Below, piece by piece: positions 18,845 through 28,777 of a DNA stretch of 64,000 bases. Within the stretch, counting starts at the first letter, position 1; the number at the start of each line of letters is the position of its first letter. Source of the stretch: Algoriphagus ratkowskyi (GTDB lineage: Bacteria; Bacteroidota; Bacteroidia; Cytophagales; Cyclobacteriaceae); NCBI RefSeq assembly GCF_002150505.1, contig NZ_MSSV01000005.1, positions 62,001 to 126,000 of the forward strand, in the 5' to 3' direction. The position numbers were made by a program, and so were the translations under genes. The notes below the pieces were generated by a model that was not told where the DNA came from, did no database searches, and was given only the letters and a program-made list of their open reading frames with translations.

Positions 18845-19639
18845 TTAAACTGTAGCACTTATTTGTACAAAATGATAGAAAAAGACGGCATTCTCATCCT
18901 CTGCAATTAGATCTAAGTCTTTTTCCATAGCCAGCAAATCACCTTGAGTAATCAATCCAGCAGTGATCATACCTGACCCAGCACTTTTCATCAAACCCTT
19001 CCAATACTGAGTGATCTTTTTAAGCTCATCAGAGTTTCTCTGATCCAAATGAAACCCTCCATGAAACAATTCTATTTGGCTATATCCGGCTTGCAATAAC
19101 AGATTTCCAAGGTTTGCACCAATATCAGGATTCCCTCCCAAGGATCTCTGAAATTCATTATAGGCGACATAGTAATTAGACAATCCTGCCAGCGGTGGAT
19201 TGAAGTAAAAACTGGAATTGAAAACCTCAGTAAACCACAATTTTGCATCAGACAGCAAATATGGCTTTATAGCGTCTAAAACTAGATTAGAATTGGGGAT
19301 ATGCTCCAAAGCCCAGCAAATAAATACCGAATCGTATTTCTCTTCCAAAATGAGCTCCTTCGCATCTTGACAGACAAAACTTACCCGATCTCCAGCATAA
19401 GCCAAATTCTGCTTAGCTCGATCCAGTTGACTTTGGGAATAATCTACACAGGTAATCTGCAGATCAGGAAATAATCTTAACAAAGTCTCCGTTTGCGCAC
19501 CTACTCCCGACCCGATTTCGAGGAGTTTTTTGCATCCACCAAAATCAATCCGAGGATATATGAGAGAACCCAGCACTCCTGCTTGATCCATCAGTCGCTG
19601 TTGCTCTTCAGGAATAAAACCATGTAAATATGCTGTCAT
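18845..19639 (-). CDS. Class I SAM-dependent methyltransferase
   Basis: 264 residues. SAM-binding motif I is LLEIGSGVGAQTETLLR, followed by an acidic loop at the end of beta-2 (ITCVDYSQSQLDRAKQNL) and motif IV FICWALEHIPN. This is a Methyltransf_11/25-type fold; the substrate cannot be told. The N-terminus (YLHGFIPEEQQRLMDQAGVL) resembles small-molecule or quinone-type methyltransferases. Probable operon with mtgA downstream. Confidence 0.82.
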   Translation of the reverse strand: MTAYLHGFIPEEQQRLMDQAGVLGSLIYPRIDFGGCKKLLEIGSGVGAQTETLLRLFPDLQITCVDYSQSQLDRAKQNLAYAGDRVSFVCQDAKELILEEKYDSVFICWALEHIPNSNLVLDAIKPYLLSDAKLWFTEVFNSSFYFNPPLAGLSNYYVAYNEFQRSLGGNPDIGANLGNLLLQAGYSQIELFHGGFHLDQRNSDELKKITQYWKGLMKSAGSGMITAGLITQGDLLAMEKDLDLIAEDENAVFFYHFVQISATV

Positions 19640-19902
19640 ATGCTAGAGTATTTGGATTCGAAATTATCAATAAAAAACCTGTTCCAACAAATCCTAGTAA
19701 AGGATTTACAAATGAGCAGTCTCACTCTGTAGAAGTTGGGTAATTGATGCAAATTATTTAGCAACTGGTTATCCATATTAAACAACCACAGTACCTGACT
19801 TCACAACTTTCTATCCTTATTTACTAGGCTTACGCTCACTAATACACTTGTAAATCCCACTAAAACTTCCCTAATTTGGTTTTTTACCAAAAAAAATAAC
19901 AC

Positions 19903-20367
19903 ATGTCCCCTGTAATCATTGGTAGTTTTGAAGAGTTCGAACAACATAACGGACAAAGTCTAGGCACATCTGAATATTTCCATATCACTCAGGAACAGAT
20001 AAATATATTCGCAAAAGCTACGCATGATCACCAGTGGATTCACACCGATCCTGAGCGAGCTAAGGTAGAAGGAGCATTTGGAAACACCATTGCACACGGT
20101 TACCTCACACTGAGTATTGTCCCTCATCTTTGGGAGCAAATCGTAGACGTGAGAAATCTAAAAATGATGATCAATTACGGAATCGAATCCTTAAGATTTG
20201 CTACTCCAGTATTGGTAGATAGTGAAGTTCGACTTGCGGCTAAGCTCAAAAACGTAGCAAACTTGCGAGGAACAGTGAAAGCTGAGGTAGAAGTGAAACT
20301 CGAAATCAAAGATCAAAAAAAGCCAGCTTTTACCGGAGTTCTGATCTTTTTATATCACTTCCAGTAG
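19903..20367 (+). CDS. MaoC-like (R)-specific enoyl-CoA hydratase
   Basis: 154-residue single hot-dog-fold protein. The catalytic hydratase-2 motif is clear: FAKATHDHQWIHTDPERAK followed by FGNTIAHGYLTLSI, providing the Asp/His pair. Such proteins hydrate trans-2-enoyl-CoA or act as dehydratases in fatty-acid-type pathways; no neighbouring pathway genes narrow this down. It has its own gap upstream (263 bases) and a bidirectional terminator downstream. Confidence 0.87.
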   Translation: MSPVIIGSFEEFEQHNGQSLGTSEYFHITQEQINIFAKATHDHQWIHTDPERAKVEGAFGNTIAHGYLTLSIVPHLWEQIVDVRNLKMMINYGIESLRFATPVLVDSEVRLAAKLKNVANLRGTVKAEVEVKLEIKDQKKPAFTGVLIFLYHFQ

Positions 20368-20405
20368 CTAAAAAATCATATCCTTTTAAAGAACTATAAA
20401 AACAT

Positions 20406-20437
20406 AAAAATAGCCAGGCGATCACCTGGCTATTTTT
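20406..20437. terminator. Bidirectional terminator between convergent genes
   Basis: Perfect 13-bp inverted repeat AAAAATAGCCAGG (20406-20418) / CCTGGCTATTTTT (20425-20437) with a 6-base loop. The A and T tracts serve both the MaoC gene on the plus strand and the serine hydrolase on the minus strand. Confidence 0.92.
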
Positions 20438-20439
20438 GA

Positions 20440-21758
20440 TTATTTTCTTTTGAAAGCAATTGAAGCACCTCCTTGTTTCAGTGTCATTTCGGCTTTTTCC
20501 GGAGCGAATTCAAAGTTTGCACCCACCATCGAAAACTCAAATCGATGTTCCCCTTTTGCTTCCAAAGGTGCATCCGGCTGACCAGTAGGTTTGGCAACGA
20601 GCACATTCCCATCCCGTACAAATGTAATCACCAAAGGAATCTGCTCGGAAGCATACTCTCCTACATATTGATCCAGCTCTTCTTCAGTCAATGCGACACT
20701 GGTAAAATTTGGAATATTCACCTCATTACCAAGTAACCATGCAGCATAGCTACGGCTATATCATTACTATTATAGTTTAGACCATTTGAGAGACTTACAA
20801 GTGTCAGCTTTTCTTCAGGGAAAAAGCTCAATTGAGAACGAAAACCATCGATGCCTCCTGAATGGCCATAAAATTTCTTCTCATCATAAGGGTACTGGAA
20901 CATTCCTCTTCCATATCCATCTTTAATCTCCATCATCAGCTTCAAACTTTCGTCTGTGATGATTTTTCCGGAAAACAGCCCTTCAATGAACTTAGCCAGA
21001 TCAGCGGTAGTAGACACGATCGCTCCTGCTCCAGCGGGAACTGACATATTGGTATACGGCTCAAACACCCATTTTCCTTCTTTAAATTGATAAGACTTAG
21101 CCTCTTCCTTTACGGGAGCTTTACCTACATAAGTATTCTTCAACTGTAACGGTGAAGCGATGTATTCTTTGATCAGATCAGCGTAGGATTGCTTATTGAC
21201 TTTCTCCAAAATATAAGTCAGCAGCACAAAATTAGAATTGGAGTAGTCTCCCTTGCTATCTGGCTCAAAATCATTCCCGCCGGCGATGATTTTCTCTATC
21301 ATAAACTCCTCGGTTTGAGGGTCAAGATAATAAGTCATGTAGACTTCATCATTGGTGAAATTGTGAATTCCGCTCCGATGCTGAAGCAGGTTGCTGATCG
21401 TGTCCTTCTCTGCATTTTTTACCTCAGGATAAAAGTCAGAAAGAGGCTGATTAAGATTTAATGTTCTTTCCTCCACACTTTTCATTACCAAAGATGCAGT
21501 GAACATTTTGGTGATAGAGCCCACACGGAAACGAGATGTGCTAGTCAATTCCTCTTCAGTCTCAGTATCCTGGAAGCCAATTGAACGCTCATAAATTACC
21601 TGGCCATCTCGCTCAAGCAGGAGATTTCCCATGAACTTTTCATGAGTTTCCAAAGAGTCCAAAAACTGGTCGAGCTTGGAAAAATCCTGGGCTGTTGCAA
21701 CCCCAGTGAATCCTGCGAACATGCCTACTAGGATTCCAAAGAATATATTTTTCTTCAT
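20440..21758 (-). pseudogene. Serine hydrolase (beta-lactamase class C family), split by a single frameshift
   Basis: Two frames together make one typical secreted serine hydrolase. The first (21758-20718, 346 residues) has a signal peptide and the catalytic motifs SITK, YSN and HSGG. The second (20721-20440, GTG start) encodes the small C-terminal beta domain (DUF3471-like) normally fused to it, starting at NIPNFTSVALTEEELDQYVG. Adding one base to the TTGGTAATG segment near 20725-20735 restores GYLGNEVNIPNF and joins them. The catalytic domain is intact, so a truncated enzyme might still work. The cause is a real one-base deletion, programmed slippage (no classic slippery site seen) or a sequencing error. 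Confidence 0.85.
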
Positions 21759-21789
21759 AGTCTATATTTTAGTAAATCTTAAATAACAT

Positions 21790-21822
21790 AGAAAGCACCT
21801 CCCTTATTAGAGAAGTGCTCAT
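21790..21822 (-). terminator. Terminator after the outer-membrane receptor gene
   Basis: On the minus strand, GCACTTCTC pairs with GGGAGGTGC (two G-U pairs) across a 7-base loop, followed by TTTC. It starts about 10 bases after the receptor stop and separates it from the serine hydrolase downstream. Confidence 0.6.
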
Positions 21823-21830
21823 TCTACCAT

Positions 21831-24263
21831 CTAATCCAATCTATTTCGCTCTTCAGAACTTCCTGAGTTACTTTTTACTCGGAAGCTTTCTCCTTTGGAG
21901 AAATTATATTTCAGTGTAAATCGTACTCCCTGATTACTTCTATACTGTCGGAAATTGGTATCTATAGCTGCAAAGTCAATTTTGGCTTTAATCACCTGAG
22001 TTCGGAAAATATCAGTACCATTGACGGAGAGCGTGATTTTATCCTTCAATATAGACTTGGTCACACCGGCGTCTACCCAGCCGAAGCCTGAGATCTCCCC
22101 CTGTCCCCAAATCTGCGGACCTAGATAAATTCCCATTACTTCAGCCTTGAAGCCCATTGGCAAGGTAAAGTTATGCTGCGAGCGTACCATAAATGAAGTG
22201 TTGGCATTGTTAAGGTAATCATCGCCAATCTGAGATTTGTATTGGTTATAATTTACCTGCACCATATTGGATACAGCCCACCATTCTTTGATATCTACCG
22301 GAATAATTGCTCTGAAATTGGCATTTCTTGTTTTGTCGAAATTATCAGTGAAAGTAGTCGTCGTGCGTTCATCTTCATTTTGCATAAATACCTGCATAAA
22401 TGCATCTTCCGTCTCGCTATAGCCGAGGGTAAATTGGTACATACCTTTCACCACATGGTTCATTTCGAAGTTATTAGAATACTGTGGTTTCAGATTAGGA
22501 TTACCTGTTTCGGTAGTCAGTGGATCTATGTAGTACACAAAAGGATTCAGCAAACGATAATTCGGTCTGGTTATCCTACGATTGACATTATAGACGATTT
22601 GATAATTGTCACTTATTTTATGCTGGATGAAAGCACTTGGGAATAAGTTGAAATACTTCTGATTCTTCACCTGATTCAGCGTAACCGAATTACCTGTGAT
22701 ATCAGAATGCTCGCCTCTCAAGCCTACTTGATAGGAAAGCTTATCAGAGAATTTCCCTTTGTAAGAGATATAAGCAGCAAGCACATTCTCATTGTAAATA
22801 AAGCTATTGCTAGATGGATCTGGGATAAATGGACCTTCCTCTTGAGATTTATTTAAGTTCAGGTTATTGTCAGATTTCACCCAGCTACCTTTTACTCCAG
22901 TTTCGATGGTATTTCCTTTTCCTACAGGTTTTACAAAGTCAACCTTTGCAGTGAAGATATTGTAGTACATGTCATTCAGGGTCAGAATTTTACTATTCAG
23001 TATCTGAGAAGTATTTTCTCCCACCCATTGCATATTAGTCAGTAATGATTCACTGTCAGAATTCATCCTCGTAAAATCAATGTCTGAGCTGATCTTGGTA
23101 CCCAATGTGTCTAGCTTCGCATCATAGTGAAGGTTAGCAAAAATTCGATTTCCAGTTCCTCTAGAGTCATTTCGAGAATCCAAATAGCTAACATCAGACA
23201 GGCCAGGAGTGATAATGTCTGTCAATGACTTACTATCATCACTATCATCTGAGCCGGAAGCTTGGACATTTATCGCAATATTTTGATTCGCATTTATCTC
23301 GTAATTGGCAGCGCCATTGAAAAACAGATTCTTGTTTCTGGTAGTGATCCTGGAGTCTTGACTGAATTTTGAAATCCCTTCCGGCAAGCTGAAGTTTCTA
23401 TTAATCTCCAAATCATTGAAGTTTCCAAAGTGATTATAATTCAAATTAGCATTCGTGCTCCACTTACCTTTTTTCACATTCAGTGCTACGCCACTATTCG
23501 GCAGCCATTGTCCATTATACAATGAACCAGCCTGAATATTTCCAAACATACCATCTACTGTATTTTTTTTCAGCTTGATATTAATCACCCCAGCAGAACC
23601 TTCTGCATCGAATCGAGCGGATGGATTATTGATCACTTCTATGCTCTTGATATTATCGGCTGGCATAGCACGAAGGAAGTTGGCAAGATCAGTGGCACTC
23701 ATGTAGGTAGGTCGGTCATTGATCATCACAGTAGCACCTGTACGCCCGTTTAAATTGATTATCCCATCTTGATCCACATATATCCCGGGAGATCTCCCGA
23801 TCACGTCCAGTGCATTTGAGCCTTCCGCCATTACAGTTCCCTCCACATTGATAGTGGTCTTATCCGCTTCTATGATGATTTCCGGACGCGTAGATTTCAC
23901 TGTGACCTCATCTAATCCAGTCATTTCGTCTTGAACAGAAACTGCCCCGAAAGCCTTGATTAATCCTGGAGCCAGAGCAAATACTTCCGATTCAAAAGAG
24001 GTAAAACCTATAGAAGAAACCACCAATTTCACCTTGGCAGTCTTCGTAGATTCGATGAGAAAAACTCCATTTTCATCAGATACGGCTCCGTCCACCAGAT
24101 GGCCGCTGACAGCATCTATCAATGCCACATTTGCATAAGGCACTGCTTGTTCATTTTGGTCGATGATTTTACCGGTAATCCGGCTGACATCTTTTGCCGC
24201 CAAATTACTTAGCCCAAATAGGTAAGTGAAAAGCGTTAAAAATAGTAGGTTGGTAGTTTTCAT
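21831..24263 (-). CDS. Outer-membrane TonB-dependent-receptor-like protein
   Basis: Large outer-membrane beta-barrel protein, 810 residues from ATG 24263, which gives the signal peptide MKTTNLLFLTLFTYLFGLSNLAA (the frame itself opens at 24317). Order: carboxypeptidase-like regulatory beta-sandwich (~25-115), a plug domain (~125-220, with IIEADKTTINVEGTV, SPGIYVDQDGIINLNGR and IEVINNPSARFDAEGSAGVINIKLKK) and a long beta-barrel of the OMP_b-brl_3 type. The barrel ends without a strongly aromatic C-terminus but with charged residues. The cargo is unknown. It lies immediately upstream of the frameshifted serine hydrolase, with a terminator between. Confidence 0.88.
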   Translation of the reverse strand: MKTTNLLFLTLFTYLFGLSNLAAKDVSRITGKIIDQNEQAVPYANVALIDAVSGHLVDGAVSDENGVFLIESTKTAKVKLVVSSIGFTSFESEVFALAPGLIKAFGAVSVQDEMTGLDEVTVKSTRPEIIIEADKTTINVEGTVMAEGSNALDVIGRSPGIYVDQDGIINLNGRTGATVMINDRPTYMSATDLANFLRAMPADNIKSIEVINNPSARFDAEGSAGVINIKLKKNTVDGMFGNIQAGSLYNGQWLPNSGVALNVKKGKWSTNANLNYNHFGNFNDLEINRNFSLPEGISKFSQDSRITTRNKNLFFNGAANYEINANQNIAINVQASGSDDSDDSKSLTDIITPGLSDVSYLDSRNDSRGTGNRIFANLHYDAKLDTLGTKISSDIDFTRMNSDSESLLTNMQWVGENTSQILNSKILTLNDMYYNIFTAKVDFVKPVGKGNTIETGVKGSWVKSDNNLNLNKSQEEGPFIPDPSSNSFIYNENVLAAYISYKGKFSDKLSYQVGLRGEHSDITGNSVTLNQVKNQKYFNLFPSAFIQHKISDNYQIVYNVNRRITRPNYRLLNPFVYYIDPLTTETGNPNLKPQYSNNFEMNHVVKGMYQFTLGYSETEDAFMQVFMQNEDERTTTTFTDNFDKTRNANFRAIIPVDIKEWWAVSNMVQVNYNQYKSQIGDDYLNNANTSFMVRSQHNFTLPMGFKAEVMGIYLGPQIWGQGEISGFGWVDAGVTKSILKDKITLSVNGTDIFRTQVIKAKIDFAAIDTNFRQYRSNQGVRFTLKYNFSKGESFRVKSNSGSSEERNRLD

Positions 24264-24415
24264 TTCAATATTACTTTGTGTGTCGTTCTGTGCCACGTAT
24301 TGAAAAAGAAATGCCAAGGCTTGAAAAGCGCCTAAATTAGCTCTAGGAGTGACTTTTCAAAGTCTACTTAAAAAAGACTGTATCGAAATCGTACAGTAAA
24401 ATTTCAGCTTTGGAC

Positions 24416-24448
24416 AAAAAAAATCCCCGAACAAGTTGCCCGAGGATC
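24416..24448 (-). terminator. Terminator of sodA
   Basis: On the minus strand, GATCCTCG pairs with CGGGGAT (one G-U pair) across an 11-base loop and is followed by eight T. It begins about 20 bases beyond the sod stop codon. Confidence 0.8.
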
Positions 24449-24469
24449 TTATAATTTTTCTTATAAAGC

Positions 24470-25081
24470 TTATTTTTTCAAAGCTTCAGCGTAGTTCGCG
24501 TTTGCCTGATCCCAATTGATCACATTCCAGAAAGCTGCAATGTAACTAGGACGCAAATTCTGATAATTCAAGTAATATGCATGCTCCCATACATCAAGTC
24601 CGATGATTGGAGTTCCTTTGACCTCAGCCACATCCATTAATGGATTATCCTGATTTGCTGTGGAAACTACTTCTAGCTTACCTTCAGCTGTCAAAATCAA
24701 CCATGCCCAGCCAGAACCAAATCTAGTTGCTGCTGCTTTGTTGAACTCTTCCTTGAAAGCATCGAAATTGTCAAATTTAGAATTGATAGCGTCAGCCAAC
24801 TCTCCAGATGGTTCACCTCCACCAGTTGGTGACATGATTTTCCAGAAAAGACTGTGGTTATAGTGACCACCACCGTTGTTTCTAACTGCAGTATTTGAGC
24901 CTGCGATTTGAAGCAATTCTTCTAGAGATTTGTTTTCTAAGTCAGTACCCGCAATTGCGTTGTTAAGATTAGTTACATATCCATTGTGATGCTTACCATG
25001 GTGGATTTCCATAGTTTTTGCGTCAATGTGTGGTTCTAAAGCCGTAGTGGCATAAGGTAAAGCTGGAAGTTCGAAAGCCAT
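24470..25081 (-). CDS. sodA: Superoxide dismutase, Mn/Fe family (Mn-type signatures)
   Basis: Converts superoxide to H2O2 and O2. 203 residues, no signal peptide, so cytoplasmic. Metal ligands: His in [13 protein letters not shown], His in [11 protein letters not shown], and the Asp and His of [20 protein letters not shown]. The GGG before HYNH and the Gln in [10 protein letters not shown] match Mn-type enzymes rather than Fe-type, though cambialistic use cannot be excluded. Monocistronic with its own terminator. Confidence 0.94.
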   Translation of the reverse strand: MAFELPALPYATTALEPHIDAKTMEIHHGKHHNGYVTNLNNAIAGTDLENKSLEELLQIAGSNTAVRNNGGGHYNHSLFWKIMSPTGGGEPSGELADAINSKFDNFDAFKEEFNKAAATRFGSGWAWLILTAEGKLEVVSTANQDNPLMDVAEVKGTPIIGLDVWEHAYYLNYQNLRPSYIAAFWNVINWDQANANYAEALKK

Positions 25082-25185
25082 TTTATTTAAATTTTATGGT
25101 TAAAAGATTGATTAAAAATTCTACAAATAATCTGCCTTAGCAACCAAGGCAAATTGAAAAAGGTTCTCGATTGATGAATTTCCTT

Positions 25186-25638
25186 TTATTTTCTCAGTTT
25201 TTTAAAAAATTCCAACAAAAGCTGCTCTGACTCTATGGCAAGACTACCCGAATAGACTTTAGTTTTTGGGTGCAAAATACCAGGATTGCTTTGCAAATAT
25301 CCTCTTCTGGGATCAGATGCTCCATAATGGATTTCCCCTATTTGAGACCAAAAAAGTGCACCGCCACACATTACGCATGGCTCGAGCGTCACATAAAGTC
25401 TACAATCATTCAAGTATTTTGCTCCCATGTAATTCGCCGCAGAAGTGATCGCAAGCATTTCTGCATGGGCAGTTACATCATTGAGCTTCTCTGTTTGATT
25501 GTAGGCTTTTGCAATAATTCTATTCTTAGACACGATCACGGCACCCACAGGAATTTCCCCCTCTTCGAAAGCATTTTTTGCTTGCTTCAAGGCTTCATTC
25601 ATGAAGTACTCGTGACTATATAGCTCTATTTCCAGCAC
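25186..25638 (-). CDS. tadA: tRNA-specific adenosine deaminase
   Basis: Deaminates A34 to inosine in the tRNA-Arg(ACG) anticodon. 150 residues with the cytidine-deaminase-fold zinc site: HAEM (His and catalytic Glu) and PCVMCGGALF (two Cys). The N-terminal segment EYFMNEALKQAKNAFEEGEIPVGAVIV is typical. The upstream gene ends 3 bases before its start, suggesting co-transcription with the PiT-like gene. Confidence 0.93.
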   Translation of the reverse strand: MLEIELYSHEYFMNEALKQAKNAFEEGEIPVGAVIVSKNRIIAKAYNQTEKLNDVTAHAEMLAITSAANYMGAKYLNDCRLYVTLEPCVMCGGALFWSQIGEIHYGASDPRRGYLQSNPGILHPKTKVYSGSLAIESEQLLLEFFKKLRK

Positions 25639-25641
25639 TAC

Positions 25642-26772
25642 TTAGAAAAAGGCTAAAATTTCTTTTCTCACACCTTCGTTGATAATGACTGCCATGATTA
25701 ACGAAATAATTAAACCAATAAAAGCCTTATAAATATCTTTTCGTGCTAATTTGAAAGCTCTAAAAAGCCATGTATTTCTCTTTTCTGCTTTGGCATGTTT
25801 TCCAAGTGCGATGGCAATCTCTCTACCTCCAAGTAACCCGATAAATACCCAAGTGGTACTCATAGGTACATTGTTGTACATTTTGAAATATAATAGAATT
25901 ATCGCATAGACAAAATCGACAATCGTTGCAGCACGTACATCTGTCACATTTGTTTTCTCATTGACCACGCTCTGAATCTTATCTCCTTTCATGTAGAAAA
26001 GGAATCCCAATCCCAAAAATATAAACCCTGCAAAACCTGCGAATTCTATGGCATTTAATTGCCTAGGGAGAAAAACAGCAATATTAGCGGCATCCTGCAT
26101 GATCCATACAGCCCAAAGAGTACCGGAAGTAATCCACTGTAAATAAATCCAATAAGGAGCAGGCTTGCCTTTAAGGTAATTTTTAACAAATCGTTCCAGT
26201 GTAAACCAAACAATCATTGCTAAAGCAAATGCCAATAGATAACCCACAAAACTCTTGAACATAACACTCACAATAGTCCCTGCTTTGTAAGTAAAGACAT
26301 TCAGCAAAAGAAAAGTGGTAGAAACAGGCATTCTCATCCTAGTCATTATGATAAGAACAATAGGAGCTGCGAGCTGAAGAAAAACAAAACCGGTAGGCGC
26401 CCTATCTAGACCAGGTACGCTCAAACGCTGATTACTCACATCTCCATCAAAAACAATCCAACTGTAACTCACTGTCGCTACAAAGATAATTCCCATAAAC
26501 AGCCAGAGCCAATACCACTTCTTACTGTGGTTAGAAGCGATGAAAGTACCAATGGTCTGAATACTATCATTTGCAATCGCAGAATAAGCGGCCAAGGCAA
26601 AGCCAAACCACATTGCAGCATAGGTGTAGGGGGTGATTACAGCAGCAGTTGTTACCAGGACAAGGATTACAATCAGGAATGGTTTCTCTTTCTTGGTAAA
26701 ATCGAACAGAGAATAGGCTCCCTTAGAGAGTTTATCCTGATTTATGTTTTGATCTATTTTTTTCTTGGCCAT
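25642..26772 (-). CDS. PiT/PHO4-type phosphate permease-like membrane protein
   Basis: 376 residues with about ten membrane helices. Two inverted-repeat-like signature regions point to the inorganic phosphate transporter (PiT) family: AYSAIANDSIQTIGTFIA near residue 65 and IMQDAANIAVFLPRQ near 230, plus PVSTTFLLLNVFTYKAG and PMSTTWVFIGLLGGRE, which resemble the conserved PxST motifs. It is shorter and more divergent than classic PitA. It faces a Na/Pi symporter-like gene across a 239-base intergenic region, which supports a role in phosphate handling. Substrate is inferred. Confidence 0.65.
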   Translation of the reverse strand: MAKKKIDQNINQDKLSKGAYSLFDFTKKEKPFLIVILVLVTTAAVITPYTYAAMWFGFALAAYSAIANDSIQTIGTFIASNHSKKWYWLWLFMGIIFVATVSYSWIVFDGDVSNQRLSVPGLDRAPTGFVFLQLAAPIVLIIMTRMRMPVSTTFLLLNVFTYKAGTIVSVMFKSFVGYLLAFALAMIVWFTLERFVKNYLKGKPAPYWIYLQWITSGTLWAVWIMQDAANIAVFLPRQLNAIEFAGFAGFIFLGLGFLFYMKGDKIQSVVNEKTNVTDVRAATIVDFVYAIILLYFKMYNNVPMSTTWVFIGLLGGREIAIALGKHAKAEKRNTWLFRAFKLARKDIYKAFIGLIISLIMAVIINEGVRKEILAFF

Positions 26773-27011
26773 GTTTTGCCGTTTGGACGGTAGCCCAAAA
26801 TTAAAGAAGTTATCTTTCTATCCATGTTATCAAATTGTTAAGTAAGCACAAATCCGTCTCTGAAAGATAGTTTCGTCTTGTTTTCCGCAAAAAAATTTCA
26901 AATTTTGCTCAATATTTTATCAAAAATTTGGATGATAGGCTTCTGCCCACCGAATTTGAATTGCTGAATTTTGAGATAAAGTAGAAAACTGATTAATTCT
27001 GAATCTAATAA

Positions 27012-28121
27012 ATGGAGAACTTAGAGCTGGAAAACAATAAAGTAAATAAGGCTAAGAGTTATCTCATGATGATGTTGGCTCTGATGCTTTTCATCTTCGC
27101 AATTGATTTGCTTACGGTGGCAATGAGCCACCTAAACAATGAGATTGCTGAAAACATCCTTCAAGCCACAAGAAATCCTTTTATCAGCCTCTTCATTGGG
27201 CTACTTATGACTGCACTAATCCAGAGCAGTTCCACTGTCACCGCCAGTGTAGTGGCAGTAGTAGCATCAGGAAATATGGCGCTCGAGCAGGCTGTCCCCA
27301 TGGTGATGGGTGCAAACATCGGTACTACTCTTACCTCATCCTTAGTCTCTCTCTCTTATATCATGAATAAGAAGGAATTCAAAAGAGCCTTCTCTGCAGG
27401 TATGCTGCATGATATTTTTAACATTTGCACCGTTGTAATTTTGCTGCCTTTGGAAGTATATTTTGGTTTTTTATCCAAGATTTCAGTCGCAATAGCTCAT
27501 TTTTTTATGCCTGACGAATCCTACTCTGGGCCTATAGTATATAATAAAGTGTTTACAAGGCCACTTTCAGAATGGATCTCTAATACCATAGATATCCCAT
27601 TTTTGACGATGATACTTTCGATCTTTTTGGTTTTTTCCGCAATTAAAATCTTGTCCACTTCTGTTTACAAAGCATTTGTAGTCAATAGCTTTCAGGATAT
27701 CAATAAACTAATATTCAAGAATACTTATATGGCATTTATTTATGGAATGTTCTTTACTGCAGCTGTACAGTCTAGTACCGTGACCACCTCCTTGGTAGTG
27801 CCATTAGTTGCCAAAAAGAAAGTATCTGTGCGAAAGGCTTTCCCATTCATCATAGGAGCTAACATAGGAACTACGATCACCGCGGCAATTGCTGCCATTT
27901 ACAAAACAGAAGCTGCCATTGCACTGGCCATTGTTCACTTTCTTTTCAATTTTATAGGCGCATTGATATTCCTACCATTTCCTACGTTGAGAAATATCCC
28001 TGTGCTCTTGGCTATATATATGGGCAAGAGAACAGTTAAAAGTAGAATTCTTGGCTTTGTCTACATTCTGCTGACCTTCTTCGTAATTCCTTTTTTATTG
28101 ATCTATTTCAGCAACGATTAA
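27012..28121 (+). CDS. Na/Pi-cotransporter family (PF02690-type) membrane protein
   Basis: 369 residues with eight or so helices and the family's duplicated QSSS-type motif: ALIQSSSTVTASVVAVVASG followed by GANIGTTLTS, and AAVQSSTVTTSLVVPLV followed by GANIGTTITA. These proteins move phosphate with Na+, or in bacteria may export it. No PhoU-like C-terminal domain is present, unlike many family members. Its stop overlaps the stop of the convergent deoC by 4 bases. Confidence 0.85.
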   Translation: MENLELENNKVNKAKSYLMMMLALMLFIFAIDLLTVAMSHLNNEIAENILQATRNPFISLFIGLLMTALIQSSSTVTASVVAVVASGNMALEQAVPMVMGANIGTTLTSSLVSLSYIMNKKEFKRAFSAGMLHDIFNICTVVILLPLEVYFGFLSKISVAIAHFFMPDESYSGPIVYNKVFTRPLSEWISNTIDIPFLTMILSIFLVFSAIKILSTSVYKAFVVNSFQDINKLIFKNTYMAFIYGMFFTAAVQSSTVTTSLVVPLVAKKKVSVRKAFPFIIGANIGTTITAAIAAIYKTEAAIALAIVHFLFNFIGALIFLPFPTLRNIPVLLAIYMGKRTVKSRILGFVYILLTFFVIPFLLIYFSND

Positions 28122-28777
28122 GAATTTCTCCAGGAATCCATCAGAGATTTAGCTGAGCTAGTACCTATTCTATCCGCACCAGCTTTGATCAGCTCGAGCG
28201 CAAAGTCTAATGTTTTGATTCCTCCACTTGCTTTGATACCTACAGATGAAGATAAATTCTCTCGCATCAGCTTAATATCTTCTACTTTTGCCCCAGTTGA
28301 AGCATAGCCAGTGGATGTTTTCACAAAGTCCACTCCAGCATCCTGACATATCAAGCACGCCCCTACAATTTGCTTGTCATCCAAATTAGCTGTTTCGATA
28401 ATGACTTTGAGGATTCGCTCCTCTTCATGGCAAAGCTTTGCTATCTGTGCAATTTCAATCTTTTCCCAATTCATACCAGAGTGGAAAGCAGTCTGAGACC
28501 ATACCAAATCCAACTCATCTGCACCTTGACGGATCGCTTCACGAGTTTCAAACACTTTTGTGGCTGTATCAGAATAGCCAAAAGGAAAACCTATTACAGT
28601 CACTAACTGTACATTCTCTTCCCCTAAGTCTCTTCGCACTTTTTTCACCCAAAAAGGTGGAATACAAACACCTACAAATTGCTCCTCAATAGCCTCTCGC
28701 ACTAAAAAATCTACCTCTGAGCCAGTCATGGTAGGTTTCAAAAGCGTGGATTCAAGAAATCGATTCAGGTTATTCAT
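28118..28777 (-). CDS. deoC: Deoxyribose-phosphate aldolase
   Basis: Cleaves 2-deoxyribose-5-phosphate to glyceraldehyde-3-phosphate and acetaldehyde in deoxynucleoside salvage. ATG 28777 (MNNLNRFLES) is preferred over the TTG at 28789. 219 residues forming a class I aldolase TIM barrel with the Schiff-base Lys in DFVKTSTGYASTGAKVEDI, the second active-site Lys in GIKASGGIKT, and ADRIGTSSAKSLM. Its start overlaps the end of the upstream dehydrogenase gene by 8 bases, so they are translationally coupled. Confidence 0.93.
   Translation of the reverse strand: MNNLNRFLESTLLKPTMTGSEVDFLVREAIEEQFVGVCIPPFWVKKVRRDLGEENVQLVTVIGFPFGYSDTATKVFETREAIRQGADELDLVWSQTAFHSGMNWEKIEIAQIAKLCHEEERILKVIIETANLDDKQIVGACLICQDAGVDFVKTSTGYASTGAKVEDIKLMRENLSSSVGIKASGGIKTLDFALELIKAGADRIGTSSAKSLMDSWRNS

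Noticed and set aside
22242..22646. Open frame of 134 codons opposite the outer-membrane receptor
   Set aside because: Lies wholly inside a well-supported gene on the other strand; composition (many His, Ile, Phe) is typical of an antisense shadow.
26796..26803. Full promoter for the PiT-like gene
   Set aside because: A -7-like TAATTTTG is present, but no TTTG lies 19-21 bases upstream of it, so it was not listed as a promoter.
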